This document shows, in pieces, positions 16,073-36,995 of a stretch of 54,874 nt of DNA. Position 1 is the stretch's first letter. Each line of letters starts with the position of its first letter. The stretch lies in contig NZ_JAUNHK010000005.1 in the NCBI RefSeq assembly GCF_030523985.1, positions 3,843 through 58,716 of the forward strand, given 5' to 3'. The stretch is from Deinococcus sp. Its GTDB lineage: Bacteria > Deinococcota > Deinococci > Deinococcales > Deinococcaceae. A program made the translations under genes and the position numbers. Under the pieces are notes generated by a model, which saw nothing but the letters and a program-made list of their open reading frames with translations, made no database searches and had not been told where the DNA came from.

Positions 16073-18712
16073 TTACAGACCGCGCAGCAGCAGGCCGATG
16101 CGCTCCGGCAGGTACATCCCTGGCTTGAGGGGCGTGTGTTCGCCCGAGGGCGCGACGCTCAGACCTGCGGGCACGTCGGTCAGCAGAATGCGGTAGCCAC
16201 GGGTGCTAAGGCGCAGGCCGCGCAGGGCAGGCGCTTCGAGCAGTTCGCCCAGGTCGAGGATGCCGGGGGTGAGGTTGAGCAGGTGGTCGCCGTAGGGCCC
16301 GGTGATTTCCAGATGGGCGCCGTTGGCCCGCAGCATCAGCGGGCGGCCCAGGCCCGTCAGCGACCCCAGCGAAGGCCGCGCCGCCGTGCCGTTCGACGCC
16401 GCCGGAATCACGCTGAGCAGGGTGCCGGGCGCAATCAGGTCGCCGCTGCTGAGCAGTTTGGTGTCGTGGCTGACGATGAGGTCTTCGGGAATCTGCACCA
16501 GTTGCAGCCCTTCGTGGAGTTGCTCGGCCCGCAGACCGCGCAGTTCGGCCACCCGCGAGACCTGCCCCAGGTCGAAGGGGCCACTCAGCGGGCTGGGCAT
16601 GCCGCGCACTTCGCCGTCCAGGCCAATCAGGGCCAGCGTGCGGTCGTCGCGGTAATGGACGCCTTCCACGCGGGTCGGGGCGGGGGCAGCAGCAGCGGGC
16701 ACCTGAGCAGGCACGGCCACCGGAGCGGCCGCAACCACCTTCTTGGGCGCGGGCGGTGGGCGGTTGCCCTTGACCGCCGCCGCTGCCATGCTCCCCGTCC
16801 CGGCCTTTGCACCGCGCCTGCGCCACAGCCCAAAGGCGAGCAGGCCCAACAGCAGCAGCAAGGGCAACAGCAGCAGCCACCAGGGGAACCCGCTGCGGCG
16901 CTCGGTGGCGGGGGTGGTCTGGGTCGTGGTGGTTTGCGTGGTGGTCTGGGTTGCCGAAGTCTGGGCGTCGGTGCCCTGGGTGCCGTTCGTTTGGGCTGCG
17001 CCGGTTTGCGCCGCATTGTTTTGGCCCGTAGCAGTCTGGGCCGCGCCCGGCTGGGTTCCGTTGGGTTGGACGCCAGCGCCCTGGGTTCCGGTCGCCCCAG
17101 TGCCGTTCATCCCAGTGCCGTTTGCCGGAGCCGTCTGCGTGGTGGTCTGCGACGTGGTGACTTGCGTGCCGGAAGCCTGAGTGCCCGGTGCCAGCGTCAC
17201 CTGCGTGGTGCCCGGCGCGGCGGGAATGGGGGAGACGGGGAGCGTGGTTTCTCGCCCTGCCGTCGTGCTCAGGCCGCCCACTTGCACGGGAACGAGGCTG
17301 ATGACCTGACCGCTCGAGAGCAGCAGGCGCGGCGTCAGTAGGCCGCTGGGCAGCGCCGCCGCGAGGGTGGCGTCGGGAGCCGAACTGGCCGTGCGTCGCA
17401 CCCGCAGCGCAAAGTCGCGTGCGCCGGACTGCCGCTCCAGCACCGTCTCGAAGCCCTGCAATCCGGCGGGCAGCAGCAACTCGCTGCCGTCGAGGTTCAT
17501 GTCCGGCGAAGCGCGGTAGCGCAGCACGGTTTCGTCGCCCTGGCCCAGTCGGGTGTCGGCTCCAGGGTTGAGCCACGTCAGGTAGGCTGCCCCATCCACA
17601 CTGACCGCCGGGGTGGTCGTCTGGGTCGTGGTGGTGCGGGTCGTGACCGTAGCGGGCGGCGTGGTGGGGGTGGGCGTGCCTGTGCTTGTCCCCGTATTGG
17701 TCGTGGTGCTGGTCGTCGTCGCCGGGGGCGTTTCCCCCACGCGCAGTTTCAGCAGCACGCGCCGGGTACGCGGGCCGACCACGTTCGGTTCGGTCGGCGG
17801 GGGAGCGCACAGCAGGGCGGTACTGCCCGCAGGCAGGTCCTTGGGAATGTTCAACTGGGTGGTTCCGGCAACCACGGCGGGCTGCGCCAGCGTCACCTGC
17901 TCGTTCTGAGAGGCCAGGGCCAGAGGCGTGCCGTCGGCAAAAGGCGCTGGCACCCGGCTGGGGTCGGTCACCGTCGCCATGCCGATACCGCCGGTCAGCT
18001 CGACCAGGTCGGGCACCTCTCCGGGAGGCAAGGTGATGCCCGAAGCGTAGTCGCTGGCGGCCAGGGCATTCTTGGCGTCGGTGGGAATGGTGCTGCCCAG
18101 CGCGACGTAGGCCAGGGTGTCGAGTTTGCCACGGGCCTGAAACGACGACAGCGCACTCTCGGCGGAGTAGCGCGGCTGGGGGTCGTTGTCGATGCCGTCG
18201 GTCAGCACGAAGACGCTGGTCACGTAGCGGTCGCTGGCGGCCAGCGGACTCAGGGCCGCGTGCATGGAGCGGTAGAGGTAAGTGTTGTTGCCGTCGGCCT
18301 TGAGGTTACGCAGGTCGCTGCGAAGCTGGCTCTCCTGGGCGGGCAGGCTGTAGTTGCGCTCGGCCCGCACGCCGCTGTCGAAGGTAATGATCTGGACTTC
18401 GTCCGGGCGGGCGGTGTCCACGTAGCGCTCGACCTTGCCCTTGACCTCGTTGAAGATGTCGGCTTTGCCGTCACCGATACCGCGCATGCTGCCGCTGGTG
18501 TCGAGCACGAACACGGCGCGGCTCTGCGTGGGAATGGGGCCGCTGGGCAGCTTGCAGGTGGTGATGGTGGCAAACGGATTGGAGCTGGTCGGAGCGGGCC
18601 GCGTGAGGGTCAGGGGAGCCGTCCCCTGCGCGGCACTCAGGCCCAGGAGGCTAAAGCCACCCACCAGCAGCAGGCGGCCCGTGAGGGTCTTGGTCAGGTT
18701 AGGGTGGCGCAT
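16073..18712 (-). CDS. secreted, membrane-anchored VWA domain protein
   Basis: An 879-residue protein. Signal peptide at 1-30 (LLLVGGFSLLGLSAAQG). A von Willebrand A domain follows with a complete MIDAS, D71-S73-S75 (VLDTSGSM) and later LTDGIDND. Two low-complexity Thr/Gly/Pro/Gln linkers lie at about 320-385 and 497-602. A membrane span (about 607-632, WWLLLLPLLLLLG) ends in WRRR, so the C-terminal 245 residues are probably cytosolic; they include a Pro/Ala linker and a Leu/Gly-rich beta region I cannot assign. ATG 18712 has a GAGAAGG site. Likely a surface metal-dependent adhesion or sensing protein; function unknown. Confidence 0.85.
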   Translation of the reverse strand: MRHPNLTKTLTGRLLLVGGFSLLGLSAAQGTAPLTLTRPAPTSSNPFATITTCKLPSGPIPTQSRAVFVLDTSGSMRGIGDGKADIFNEVKGKVERYVDTARPDEVQIITFDSGVRAERNYSLPAQESQLRSDLRNLKADGNNTYLYRSMHAALSPLAASDRYVTSVFVLTDGIDNDPQPRYSAESALSSFQARGKLDTLAYVALGSTIPTDAKNALAASDYASGITLPPGEVPDLVELTGGIGMATVTDPSRVPAPFADGTPLALASQNEQVTLAQPAVVAGTTQLNIPKDLPAGSTALLCAPPPTEPNVVGPRTRRVLLKLRVGETPPATTTSTTTNTGTSTGTPTPTTPPATVTTRTTTTQTTTPAVSVDGAAYLTWLNPGADTRLGQGDETVLRYRASPDMNLDGSELLLPAGLQGFETVLERQSGARDFALRVRRTASSAPDATLAAALPSGLLTPRLLLSSGQVISLVPVQVGGLSTTAGRETTLPVSPIPAAPGTTQVTLAPGTQASGTQVTTSQTTTQTAPANGTGMNGTGATGTQGAGVQPNGTQPGAAQTATGQNNAAQTGAAQTNGTQGTDAQTSATQTTTQTTTTQTTPATERRSGFPWWLLLLPLLLLLGLLAFGLWRRRGAKAGTGSMAAAAVKGNRPPPAPKKVVAAAPVAVPAQVPAAAAPAPTRVEGVHYRDDRTLALIGLDGEVRGMPSPLSGPFDLGQVSRVAELRGLRAEQLHEGLQLVQIPEDLIVSHDTKLLSSGDLIAPGTLLSVIPAASNGTAARPSLGSLTGLGRPLMLRANGAHLEITGPYGDHLLNLTPGILDLGELLEAPALRGLRLSTRGYRILLTDVPAGLSVAPSGEHTPLKPGMYLPERIGLLLRGL

Positions 18713-18833
18713 CGCCTTCTCATTCTGACCTGTCGGCGCGAGGGGTGAAAGGGGGGGGCGGGCAAAGGCTCGGCGGGGGCCGCGAAAAGCCTCACCACAC
18801 CGACATTCCGGCATCACAAACCCCCCGACAGTG

Positions 18834-18850
18834 TTATGTATATGGCGTAA
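18834..18850. promoter_or_regulatory. RDRM-like palindrome upstream of gyrB
   Basis: A 17-base site with arms TTATG and CGTAA around a 7-base centre, the size and spacing of the radiation/desiccation response motif bound by the repressor DdrO in Deinococcus. The arms are inverted with one imperfect pair. It ends 5 bases before the gyrB -35 box, where a bound repressor would block RNA polymerase. DdrO is cleaved by the IrrE/PprI protease after DNA damage, so gyrB would be induced by radiation. Confidence 0.75.
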
Positions 18851-18855
18851 TAGAA

Positions 18856-18884
18856 TTGATAATTTTCATGTCTCACGCTATATT
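18856..18884 (+). promoter_or_regulatory. gyrB promoter
   Basis: TTGATA (18856-18861) and TATATT (18879-18884) are separated by 17 bases, both close to consensus. The transcript would start near 18891 and carry a leader of about 100 bases. Confidence 0.82.
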
Positions 18885-18960
18885 GGGGGTCAAGGCCGGG
18901 GACTTTCCGTTTCCGGCAACAAAGGCATAAGCTCTCACGTTGCCAGGATTCAGGCTGGCT

Positions 18961-18983
18961 CCGCCCCGCGTGGGCGGCTTTTT
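18961..18983 (+). terminator. terminator-like hairpin in the gyrB leader
   Basis: CCGCCC (18961-18966) and GGGCGG (18972-18977) form a 6-pair GC stem with a 5-base loop, followed by CTTTTT. It ends 10 bases before the gyrB start codon and touches the GAGGAGA ribosome site. A weaker 6-pair stem (GGCAAC 18915-18920 with GTTGCC 18939-18944) lies upstream. This could be an attenuator or a translation-control hairpin. Confidence 0.55.
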
Positions 18984-18993
18984 GAGGAGAACC

Positions 18994-21054
<2,061 letters not shown>

Positions 21055-21069
21055 GGCACGGAAGCTGCG

Positions 21070-21104
21070 CCGCCCCCTTTCTTTCGAGGAAGTGGGCGGT
21101 TTTT
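21070..21104 (+). terminator. gyrB terminator
   Basis: CCGCCC (21070-21075) pairs with GGGCGG (21094-21099) and the arms extend inward through CTTTC/GAAG, followed by five T. It begins 15 bases after the gyrB stop. Confidence 0.85.
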
Positions 21105-21334
21105 GTGTTGGTTAGGCCGTTCCGTTGGCCGATTCTGCCTGAGGCAGAGTGCCCCGGCGACCTTTAGACTTTGTCCAACTGTAGGGAAAGTGTGTGCCAT
21201 GTCCCGTTTGACGCCGCCGCTGACCCCTATGCTTCCTTTCGTTCAACGCCAGCAGAGAACTTGAAGGGACATGCCGGAGAAGAAGAGCACAAGCGGCATG
21301 TGGCCTTTTGTTGGTGAGAGCAAGGAGATTTGAG

Positions 21335-21601
21335 ATGGCAACTGGAAGAGTGAAGTGGTTCAACGCAGAGAAGGGCTTCGGATTTATTGAGACGGAAGGC
21401 AGTGCCGACGTGTTCGCGCACTACAGCGCCATCAACTCCTCGGGCTTCCGCAAGCTCAACGAGGGTGACGAAGTCGAGTTCGAAATTGAACCCGGTCAGA
21501 ACGGCAAAGGCCCCCAGGCCAAGAACATCGTGGTGACCAAAGCTGCCCCGGCCCCGGCCTACAACAGCAGCCCCCGTCCCCGCCGCGACGACCGCTGGTA
21601 A
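21335..21601 (+). CDS. csp: cold shock protein, CspA family
   Basis: An 88-residue protein: one OB-fold cold shock domain (residues 1-66) with RNP1-type KGFGFIE and RNP2-type VFAHY, starting MATGRVKWFN, plus a 20-residue Ala/Pro/Arg-rich tail longer than in CspA. It binds single-stranded RNA and DNA as an RNA chaperone. ATG 21335 follows AAGGAGA. The leader from a possible -10 TATGCT at 21228-21233 would be about 95 bases, which is usual for cold shock genes that control translation through leader structure. A strong terminator follows. Confidence 0.96.
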   Translation: MATGRVKWFNAEKGFGFIETEGSADVFAHYSAINSSGFRKLNEGDEVEFEIEPGQNGKGPQAKNIVVTKAAPAPAYNSSPRPRRDDRW

Positions 21602-21612
21602 TCGCATCACCC

Positions 21613-21645
21613 AAAAGCCCCCGCCCGGATAAGGTGGGGGCTTTT
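21613..21645. terminator. terminator after the cold shock gene, likely bidirectional
   Basis: AAAAGCCCCCGCC (21613-21625) pairs with GGTGGGGGCTTTT (21633-21645), one mismatch/G-T pair, 7-base loop. T-rich sequence follows on both strands, serving the convergent gene at 21672 too. Confidence 0.85.
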
Positions 21646-21671
21646 GCTTTGGCTGTTGTCCGGCCCAGTAC

Positions 21672-22103
21672 TCAGCGGCGCACAAGCTCGGCTTGCAGGG
21701 TGATTTCGGGTAGGGTGTTGCCTTCCGCGTCGTCATGGCTGACCACCCTCAGCACCGGGCGGGGGCCACTGCGGTCAAGCGAAAGTTCGAGTTTCACGTC
21801 CACACAGGGGCCATCCAGCACCTTTTCCTGCACACTCAGGGTGCGGGCGGTCTGCCCAATCAGGAACCATTCCACGTCGCAGCCGACGTCGTTGGTGTAA
21901 CGCACCTGGGCAAAGCGGCCCTGTGTGTCGGTACGTGGGGCAATCTGGGCCACCATGTCGTAGTGAAGGTCGGCTGCCGGTTCTACCACCGCTCCCGACC
22001 ATTGGCCCGCCAGAATTGCCGGAGACAAGGCCGCTTGCCCCCCGGCACTCGCCACGCCCACCAGAGAAAGCCCCGCCACCATAGCCATCTGAAGGATTCG
22101 CAT
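21672..22103 (-). CDS. secreted protein of unknown function
   Basis: A 143-residue protein with a signal peptide (about 1-20, MAMVAGLSLVGVASAG). The mature part is beta-rich with two Cys (GCDVEW and GPCVDV) that could form a disulfide. The pattern GQWSG near the mature N-terminus and the strand series recall small lipocalin-like or DUF-type exported proteins, but I assign no family. TAACGT on this strand lies 5 bases before the ATG. It follows the TPR-like gene in the same direction after 62 bases. Confidence 0.72.
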   Translation of the reverse strand: MRILQMAMVAGLSLVGVASAGGQAALSPAILAGQWSGAVVEPAADLHYDMVAQIAPRTDTQGRFAQVRYTNDVGCDVEWFLIGQTARTLSVQEKVLDGPCVDVKLELSLDRSGPRPVLRVVSHDDAEGNTLPEITLQAELVRR

Positions 22104-22165
22104 AGGTCACGTTAGCTGTCGGCGGGTCGGTCGGATGACGATTGGCCTTGAGCGGGCATTGAGCT

Positions 22166-22957
22166 TCAGCGCAGTTCGCGCCGCAGTTCTGCCGCCATCT
22201 GGAACCACTCGCGCTCCTGCTTGCGGTAGAGGGGACTGGCCTGCCGCTCGGCCTTTTCCAGCGCGGCGAGGACAGTGCTGGCTTCGTCGGTGCGGCCTTG
22301 GCGCAGCAGGTAGGCGGCGTGGCGGGCACGGGGTTCTTCGGTGGTCGCGCCCCGGCTGGCTTCCTGGTAGGTGGCGTCGGCTTCGGGCTTGCCCTGCTGC
22401 TCCTGGGCCTGGGCCAACAGCGTGAGCGTCTGGGTGCGGGTGGCGGCGCTGGTCTTGAGGTCCACCCGGCTCAGCCGCGCTTCGGCCTCGGCGGGACGCT
22501 GTCGGGCCAGGTCGAGACGGGCCGCACTCAGCAGCACCACCGGGTCGTCGGCGTAGATGCCGCGCAGCAGCGGCTCCAGGGTGGCCTGCGCCTCGTCCAG
22601 GCGTCCGGCGCGGGCTTGCAGGTTCGCCACCTCGCTGCGGTTGGCGAGGGTGTCGCTTTCTGCCAGGGCTTGCTGGGCCTCACGCAGTCGCACGTCCAGC
22701 GGCTTGATGGCCTCAACGCCGCGCTGCACGGCCTGGGTCGCGGCGCGGCGGCTGCCCTGAAGGCCAGGAACCAGCACCATGATGGTGTAAAAGAGGGTGG
22801 CGAGAAACCCGCCCAGAAACAGGTTGAGCGCCAGCAACACTATCCACAGTGCTCCCTGGCGGGTGACGACGGCGTGAACCAGACACAGGATGTTCAGGAC
22901 ACTGAACAGGCCCAGCAGCCAGCCATACTGTCCAAATAGAGGGCCAAGGGAATCCAT
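22166..22957 (-). CDS. membrane-anchored TPR-like protein
   Basis: A 263-residue protein. Two N-terminal membrane spans (about 12-30 and 36-62) are followed by a soluble helical domain with tetratricopeptide-like repeats of Ala/Leu/Arg pattern (ARAGRLDEAQATLEPLL, then HAAYLLRQGRTDEASTVLAAL). TPR domains mediate protein contacts; the partner is unknown. The TACCCT at 22965-22970 (minus strand) lies 7 bases before the ATG, a leaderless -10 candidate. Divergent from the membrane gene at 23015. Confidence 0.8.
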   Translation of the reverse strand: MDSLGPLFGQYGWLLGLFSVLNILCLVHAVVTRQGALWIVLLALNLFLGGFLATLFYTIMVLVPGLQGSRRAATQAVQRGVEAIKPLDVRLREAQQALAESDTLANRSEVANLQARAGRLDEAQATLEPLLRGIYADDPVVLLSAARLDLARQRPAEAEARLSRVDLKTSAATRTQTLTLLAQAQEQQGKPEADATYQEASRGATTEEPRARHAAYLLRQGRTDEASTVLAALEKAERQASPLYRKQEREWFQMAAELRRELR

Positions 22958-23014
22958 GTCCTGTAGGGTAGCGGAAAGCGCCGCATCACCTCGGGCTGGT
23001 TATGCTGTAGAGAC

Positions 23015-23512
23015 ATGGAAGTTTTGCGGCTCATCCACAATTTTCAAATTGTCGGCTTTCCCCTGCCTCTTTTTCCCACGCCTTTTGCGCTGCTGACGCT
23101 GGTGCTGTTCGGCTGGAGCCTGGGGGTGGCCTGGACCGGGCGGGTGTCCCCTGGCTTCCTGGTCTGGCTCCGGCTGACTTGGTTGGGCCTCATCATTCCG
23201 GCGCTGACGGGTACACTGCTGGCGCTGAGCGGGGCCAAGGTGCCGAGCGCCGTGGATATCGGCGGCGGCAAAACCAAATACGGTCTTCCTTTCGACCCGA
23301 CCCAGGAAGGAATGCACCTGCTGTACTCGGGTTTCGCGCTGCTGACGCTGGTGGTGCTCGAAGTGCTGCTGTCAGGCAAATTGGCGACCTCCGGCGCATT
23401 CTCGCAGTCGCGTTTGCTGCGGCTGCTTCCGGTGGCGACCCTATTTCTGTACGGTTGCGCGTACATGGCCGGATTCGTGGCGACTTTTCCCGGCAGCACG
23501 CCGGGCCGCTGA
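23015..23512 (+). CDS. integral membrane protein of unknown function
   Basis: A 165-residue protein with four hydrophobic segments (about 24-42, 50-70, 100-118 and 135-155). An external or internal loop at 75-98 contains DIGGGKTKYGLPFDPTQEG, which looks like a conserved functional loop. I recognise no family. TATGCT (23001-23006) lies 8 bases before the ATG. It is followed after 44 bases by the LysM glycosidase gene in the same direction. Confidence 0.75.
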   Translation: MEVLRLIHNFQIVGFPLPLFPTPFALLTLVLFGWSLGVAWTGRVSPGFLVWLRLTWLGLIIPALTGTLLALSGAKVPSAVDIGGGKTKYGLPFDPTQEGMHLLYSGFALLTLVVLEVLLSGKLATSGAFSQSRLLRLLPVATLFLYGCAYMAGFVATFPGSTPGR

Positions 23513-23556
23513 CCCTCATCCACTGCTGACGCTGGCGTGCTGAAGTGGCAGGGCGA

Positions 23557-25188
23557 ATGCAACGTTATTTCCTTTCCTTCCTGCTTTTATTGCCCAGCGC
23601 AGCCCTCGCCGCTGCCCCCCAGACCGTTCAGGTGGGGCGTGGGCAGACGCTCTACCGTATCGCCCGCGCACACGGCCTGAGCGTGGCGCAGTTGCAGCAA
23701 TACAACGGTCTCAAGACCACCACCATCGAGGTGGGGCAGGTGTTGCGGCTGACGCCCCCGCCCAGAAAACCCGCCACTTCGGTCAAGGCGATTCCGGCCA
23801 AGCCCGCCAGTGTCAAATCTGCCCCCGCGCCAAAGGCCCAGGCGAAAGCTGCTCCTGCCAAACCTGTCACCAGCAAACCCGTCACCAAGACCGCGCCAAC
23901 CACTTACCGCGTGCAGCCCGGTGACACGCTCGCCAAGGTGGGCCGTAAGGTGGGCCTGCGGGTCGAGCAGTTGCAGCGGCTCAACGGTCTGTCGGGGACG
24001 ACCATCTACGTGGGGCAGGTGCTCAACTTGCGTGGCCCAGTGGCGACCAAGCCGGTGGCCCGTCCTGCGCCTGTGAAAGCGCCTCCCGTCCCCAAAGCGC
24101 CCGCCCTCCATACAGTGCGCTCCGGTGACACTCTGGGCCGCCTCGCCCAGCGCTACGGGGTAAGCGTGGGGGCGCTTCAGGCGGCCAACGGGATTTCCGG
24201 CACCGTGATTCGGGTCGGGCAGCGGCTGAAGATTCCGCGTGCAGGCAGCGTTGTGGCGTCGCGTCCCGCACCCTTGCCCCCCGGCACCGAGGCGCGGCTG
24301 GTGTACCGCTACGTGCGCGTCGGGCTGCGCGACACGGCGGCTTCACTGGCGCAGACCTACCGCATTACGCCGGAACAGTTGCGGCAACTCAACGGTCTGG
24401 GCAGTGTGCGCCACGTCGTTCCAGGGATGCGGGTGCTGGTGCCGCAGCGGGTGGCGGTGCCCGTGCCGCCGCGTCCCGTCGCCGCGCCTGTCACGCTGCG
24501 CGAGGTGACCCCGCTGGGCATTCCGGTGCAGGTGGTGCGGGTAGACCTGCGCTGGCGCAACGTACTGGTCACGCCCGTGCTGCCGCGTGCGGGCCAGAGC
24601 TTCGGCTCCGGTGCCACCGTCAGCACGCTGGCTGCCCGCAGTGGGGCGCGGGCCGTGGTCAACGGCAGCTATTTCCATCCCGGCACCTATGCCCCGGCAG
24701 GCGACATCGTGATGCAGGGACGGCTGCTGACCTGGGGGCGCATCCCCTCGGCGCTGGCGATTACGCCCGACAACCGCGCCACCATCCGGCAGGGTGGCAC
24801 GGGCGTTCTCGGGCGCGTGCTGGACAGCAGTTGGGCGGGTATGGAAACCGTCATCGCCACCGGGCCACAGATTCTGCGGGGAGGCGTGGTGCAAAGCCGC
24901 TACAGCTCGGTCTTTCGTGACCCCGCCGTGTTTGGGCAGGCCGCCCGCAGCGCCATCGGCCTGAGCGGGCCGCGTGACCTGCTGCTGGTGACCACCCACG
25001 CCAAGCTGAGCGCCGGGCAGATGGGACAGGTGATGCGTGCCCTGGGTGCCCGTGACGCCCTGCTGCTCGACGGTGGCTCCAGCGCGGGCCTCGCCTGGAA
25101 CGGAACTGCCGTGCTGAACAGCGTGCGCCGCGTCAGCTACGGTATCGGCGTCTTTGCCGATTACACCGGCAAGCGTTACGCCCGCTGA
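23557..25188 (+). CDS. secreted LysM x4 phosphodiester glycosidase (DUF2233/NAGPA)
   Basis: A 543-residue protein. Signal peptide at 1-20 (LSFLLLLPSAALAAA). Four LysM repeats bind peptidoglycan: TVQVGRGQTLYRIARAHG, TYRVQPGDTLAKVGRKVG, HTVRSGDTLGRLAQRYG and a divergent fourth (YRYVRVGLRDTAASLAQTY), separated by Ala/Pro/Lys linkers. Residues about 315-540 are a phosphodiester glycosidase domain with AVVNGSYFHPG and DALLLDGGSSAGLA, the motifs seen in the mammalian uncovering enzyme and in bacterial DUF2233 proteins. It probably acts on a cell-wall or surface phospho-sugar polymer. I chose ATG 23557 over an in-frame GTG at 23545 since it begins the signal peptide. Confidence 0.88.
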   Translation: MQRYFLSFLLLLPSAALAAAPQTVQVGRGQTLYRIARAHGLSVAQLQQYNGLKTTTIEVGQVLRLTPPPRKPATSVKAIPAKPASVKSAPAPKAQAKAAPAKPVTSKPVTKTAPTTYRVQPGDTLAKVGRKVGLRVEQLQRLNGLSGTTIYVGQVLNLRGPVATKPVARPAPVKAPPVPKAPALHTVRSGDTLGRLAQRYGVSVGALQAANGISGTVIRVGQRLKIPRAGSVVASRPAPLPPGTEARLVYRYVRVGLRDTAASLAQTYRITPEQLRQLNGLGSVRHVVPGMRVLVPQRVAVPVPPRPVAAPVTLREVTPLGIPVQVVRVDLRWRNVLVTPVLPRAGQSFGSGATVSTLAARSGARAVVNGSYFHPGTYAPAGDIVMQGRLLTWGRIPSALAITPDNRATIRQGGTGVLGRVLDSSWAGMETVIATGPQILRGGVVQSRYSSVFRDPAVFGQAARSAIGLSGPRDLLLVTTHAKLSAGQMGQVMRALGARDALLLDGGSSAGLAWNGTAVLNSVRRVSYGIGVFADYTGKRYAR

Positions 25189-25204
25189 AGTTCAAGCCAA
25201 AAGA

Positions 25205-25240
25205 AACCTCCCCGCCCGTTTCCGAGTGGGGAGGTTCTTT
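25205..25240. terminator. bidirectional terminator between the glycosidase gene and rpoC
   Basis: AACCTCCCC (25205-25213) pairs perfectly with GGGGAGGTT (25228-25236). CTTT follows on the plus strand and TTTCTTTT on the minus strand, so it can serve both convergent genes. Confidence 0.85.
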
Positions 25241-25263
25241 GTAGGCTTTAAACCCTGAGTGGC

Positions 25264-29886
<4,623 letters not shown>

Positions 29887-29904
29887 TCGTTCTCCTTCGG
29901 AGAA

Positions 29905-30003
29905 GTTGGTGATGGTTGATGGTTTCGCTTCGCTGATCGTTGATGGAAACTGCCGCTTAAGCAAACAGCTTAGGCTGGTCTATCAACCATCAACGATCAA
30001 CCA

Positions 30004-30009
<6 letters not shown>
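29905..30009. repeat. TGATGG-type repeat between rpoB and rpoC
   Basis: Bases 29905-29949 match 52702-52746 at 40 of 45 positions (shared core CGCTTCGCTGAT). TGATCGTTGATGG (29934-29946) and CCATCAACGATCA (29987-29999) are a perfect 13-base inverted repeat around a 40-base loop that itself holds the palindrome GCTTAAGC. The right end, ACCATCATC, carries the rpoB stop codon (30004-30006). The transcript of the operon must carry this hairpin. Confidence 0.82.
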
Positions 30010-33483
<3,474 letters not shown>

Positions 33484-33596
33484 GCACACCTCTCGCACGC
33501 TGGAAAATATCGAGTTCGCTGCCTTTGTCCAGGCCCAAAAGCGCGACTGGGACCGCAAGCATTCGCTCTTGCGTCCCTATAGAAAACTGGCCTAAT

Positions 33597-33614
33597 GTTG
33601 AAGTTCGACCTTCA
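33597..33614. promoter_or_regulatory. palindrome in the rpoBC leader
   Basis: TTGAAG (33597-33602) and CTTCAA (33609-33614) flank the six bases TTCGAC, giving a near-perfect 18-base dyad within the rpoB 5' leader, about 45 bases after the predicted start. It could be a protein site or a small RNA hairpin. Confidence 0.45.
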
Positions 33615-33654
33615 AAGAACCCCTGTTCCAACCCATCGTGGTTGGCGAACCCAG

Positions 33655-33684
33655 AGTATAGAGCCATCGTCAAAGCCACGTCAA
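33655..33684 (-). promoter_or_regulatory. rpoBC promoter
   Basis: On the minus strand, TTGACG (33679-33684) and TATACT (33655-33660) are separated by 18 bases. Transcription would start near 33648, giving a long leader before the rpoB ATG at 33483. Confidence 0.78.
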
Positions 33685-33721
33685 GAAACGGTGCCGGGCA
33701 AATGTGATAAACGGTAAGGCG

Positions 33722-34993
<1,272 letters not shown>

Positions 34994-35051
34994 CGCCGGG
35001 AACGTTCGCCGCTCGTACCGCGTACTTGGGGTGATGCCCTGGCCGCTTTGC

Positions 35052-35057
35052 TAGACT
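35052..35057 (+). promoter_or_regulatory. extended -10 element of sigA
   Basis: TAGACT is preceded by TGC, giving the extended -10 form TGnTAGACT. No good -35 box is seen. The leader to the sigA ATG would be about 50 bases. Confidence 0.5.
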
Positions 35058-35112
35058 GACCCGTTTAAGGCCACTGTCCCCCTCTCCGCCTTTATCATCT
35101 CCAGGAGTCCTC

Positions 35113-36861
<1,749 letters not shown>

Positions 36862-36891
36862 GCTTTCTTTCACACAATCCTCCCGTTCAAG

Positions 36892-36923
36892 CTGCCCCTT
36901 CCTACGTGGTGGGGGCGGTTTTT
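36892..36923 (+). terminator. sigA terminator
   Basis: CTGCCCC (36892-36898) pairs with GGGGCGG (36912-36918) with one T-G pair and a 13-base loop, followed by five T. Confidence 0.85.
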
Positions 36924-36965
36924 CTTGCAACTTTCCCTGCCGCGCTCGCGTACCCTGAAGCACCT

Positions 36966-36995
36966 ATGAATGACTGTTTGACAGGAGCCGCATGA
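36966..36995 (+). CDS. possible nine-residue leader peptide
   Basis: ATG 36966 opens a nine-codon frame (MNDCLTGAA) whose TGA (36993-36995) overlaps the ATG of the DUF4129 gene at 36992. The -10-like TACCCT (36951-36956) lies 9 bases before it. The frame spans the GGAG ribosome site of the next gene, so translation of one would affect the other. It may be chance; no homologue is known to me. Confidence 0.35.
   Translation: MNDCLTGAA

Noticed and set aside
21208..21233. TTGACG and TATGCT as a full promoter for the cold shock gene
   Set aside because: The spacing is only 14 bases, too short for a sigma-70 promoter. Only the -10-like element may be real.
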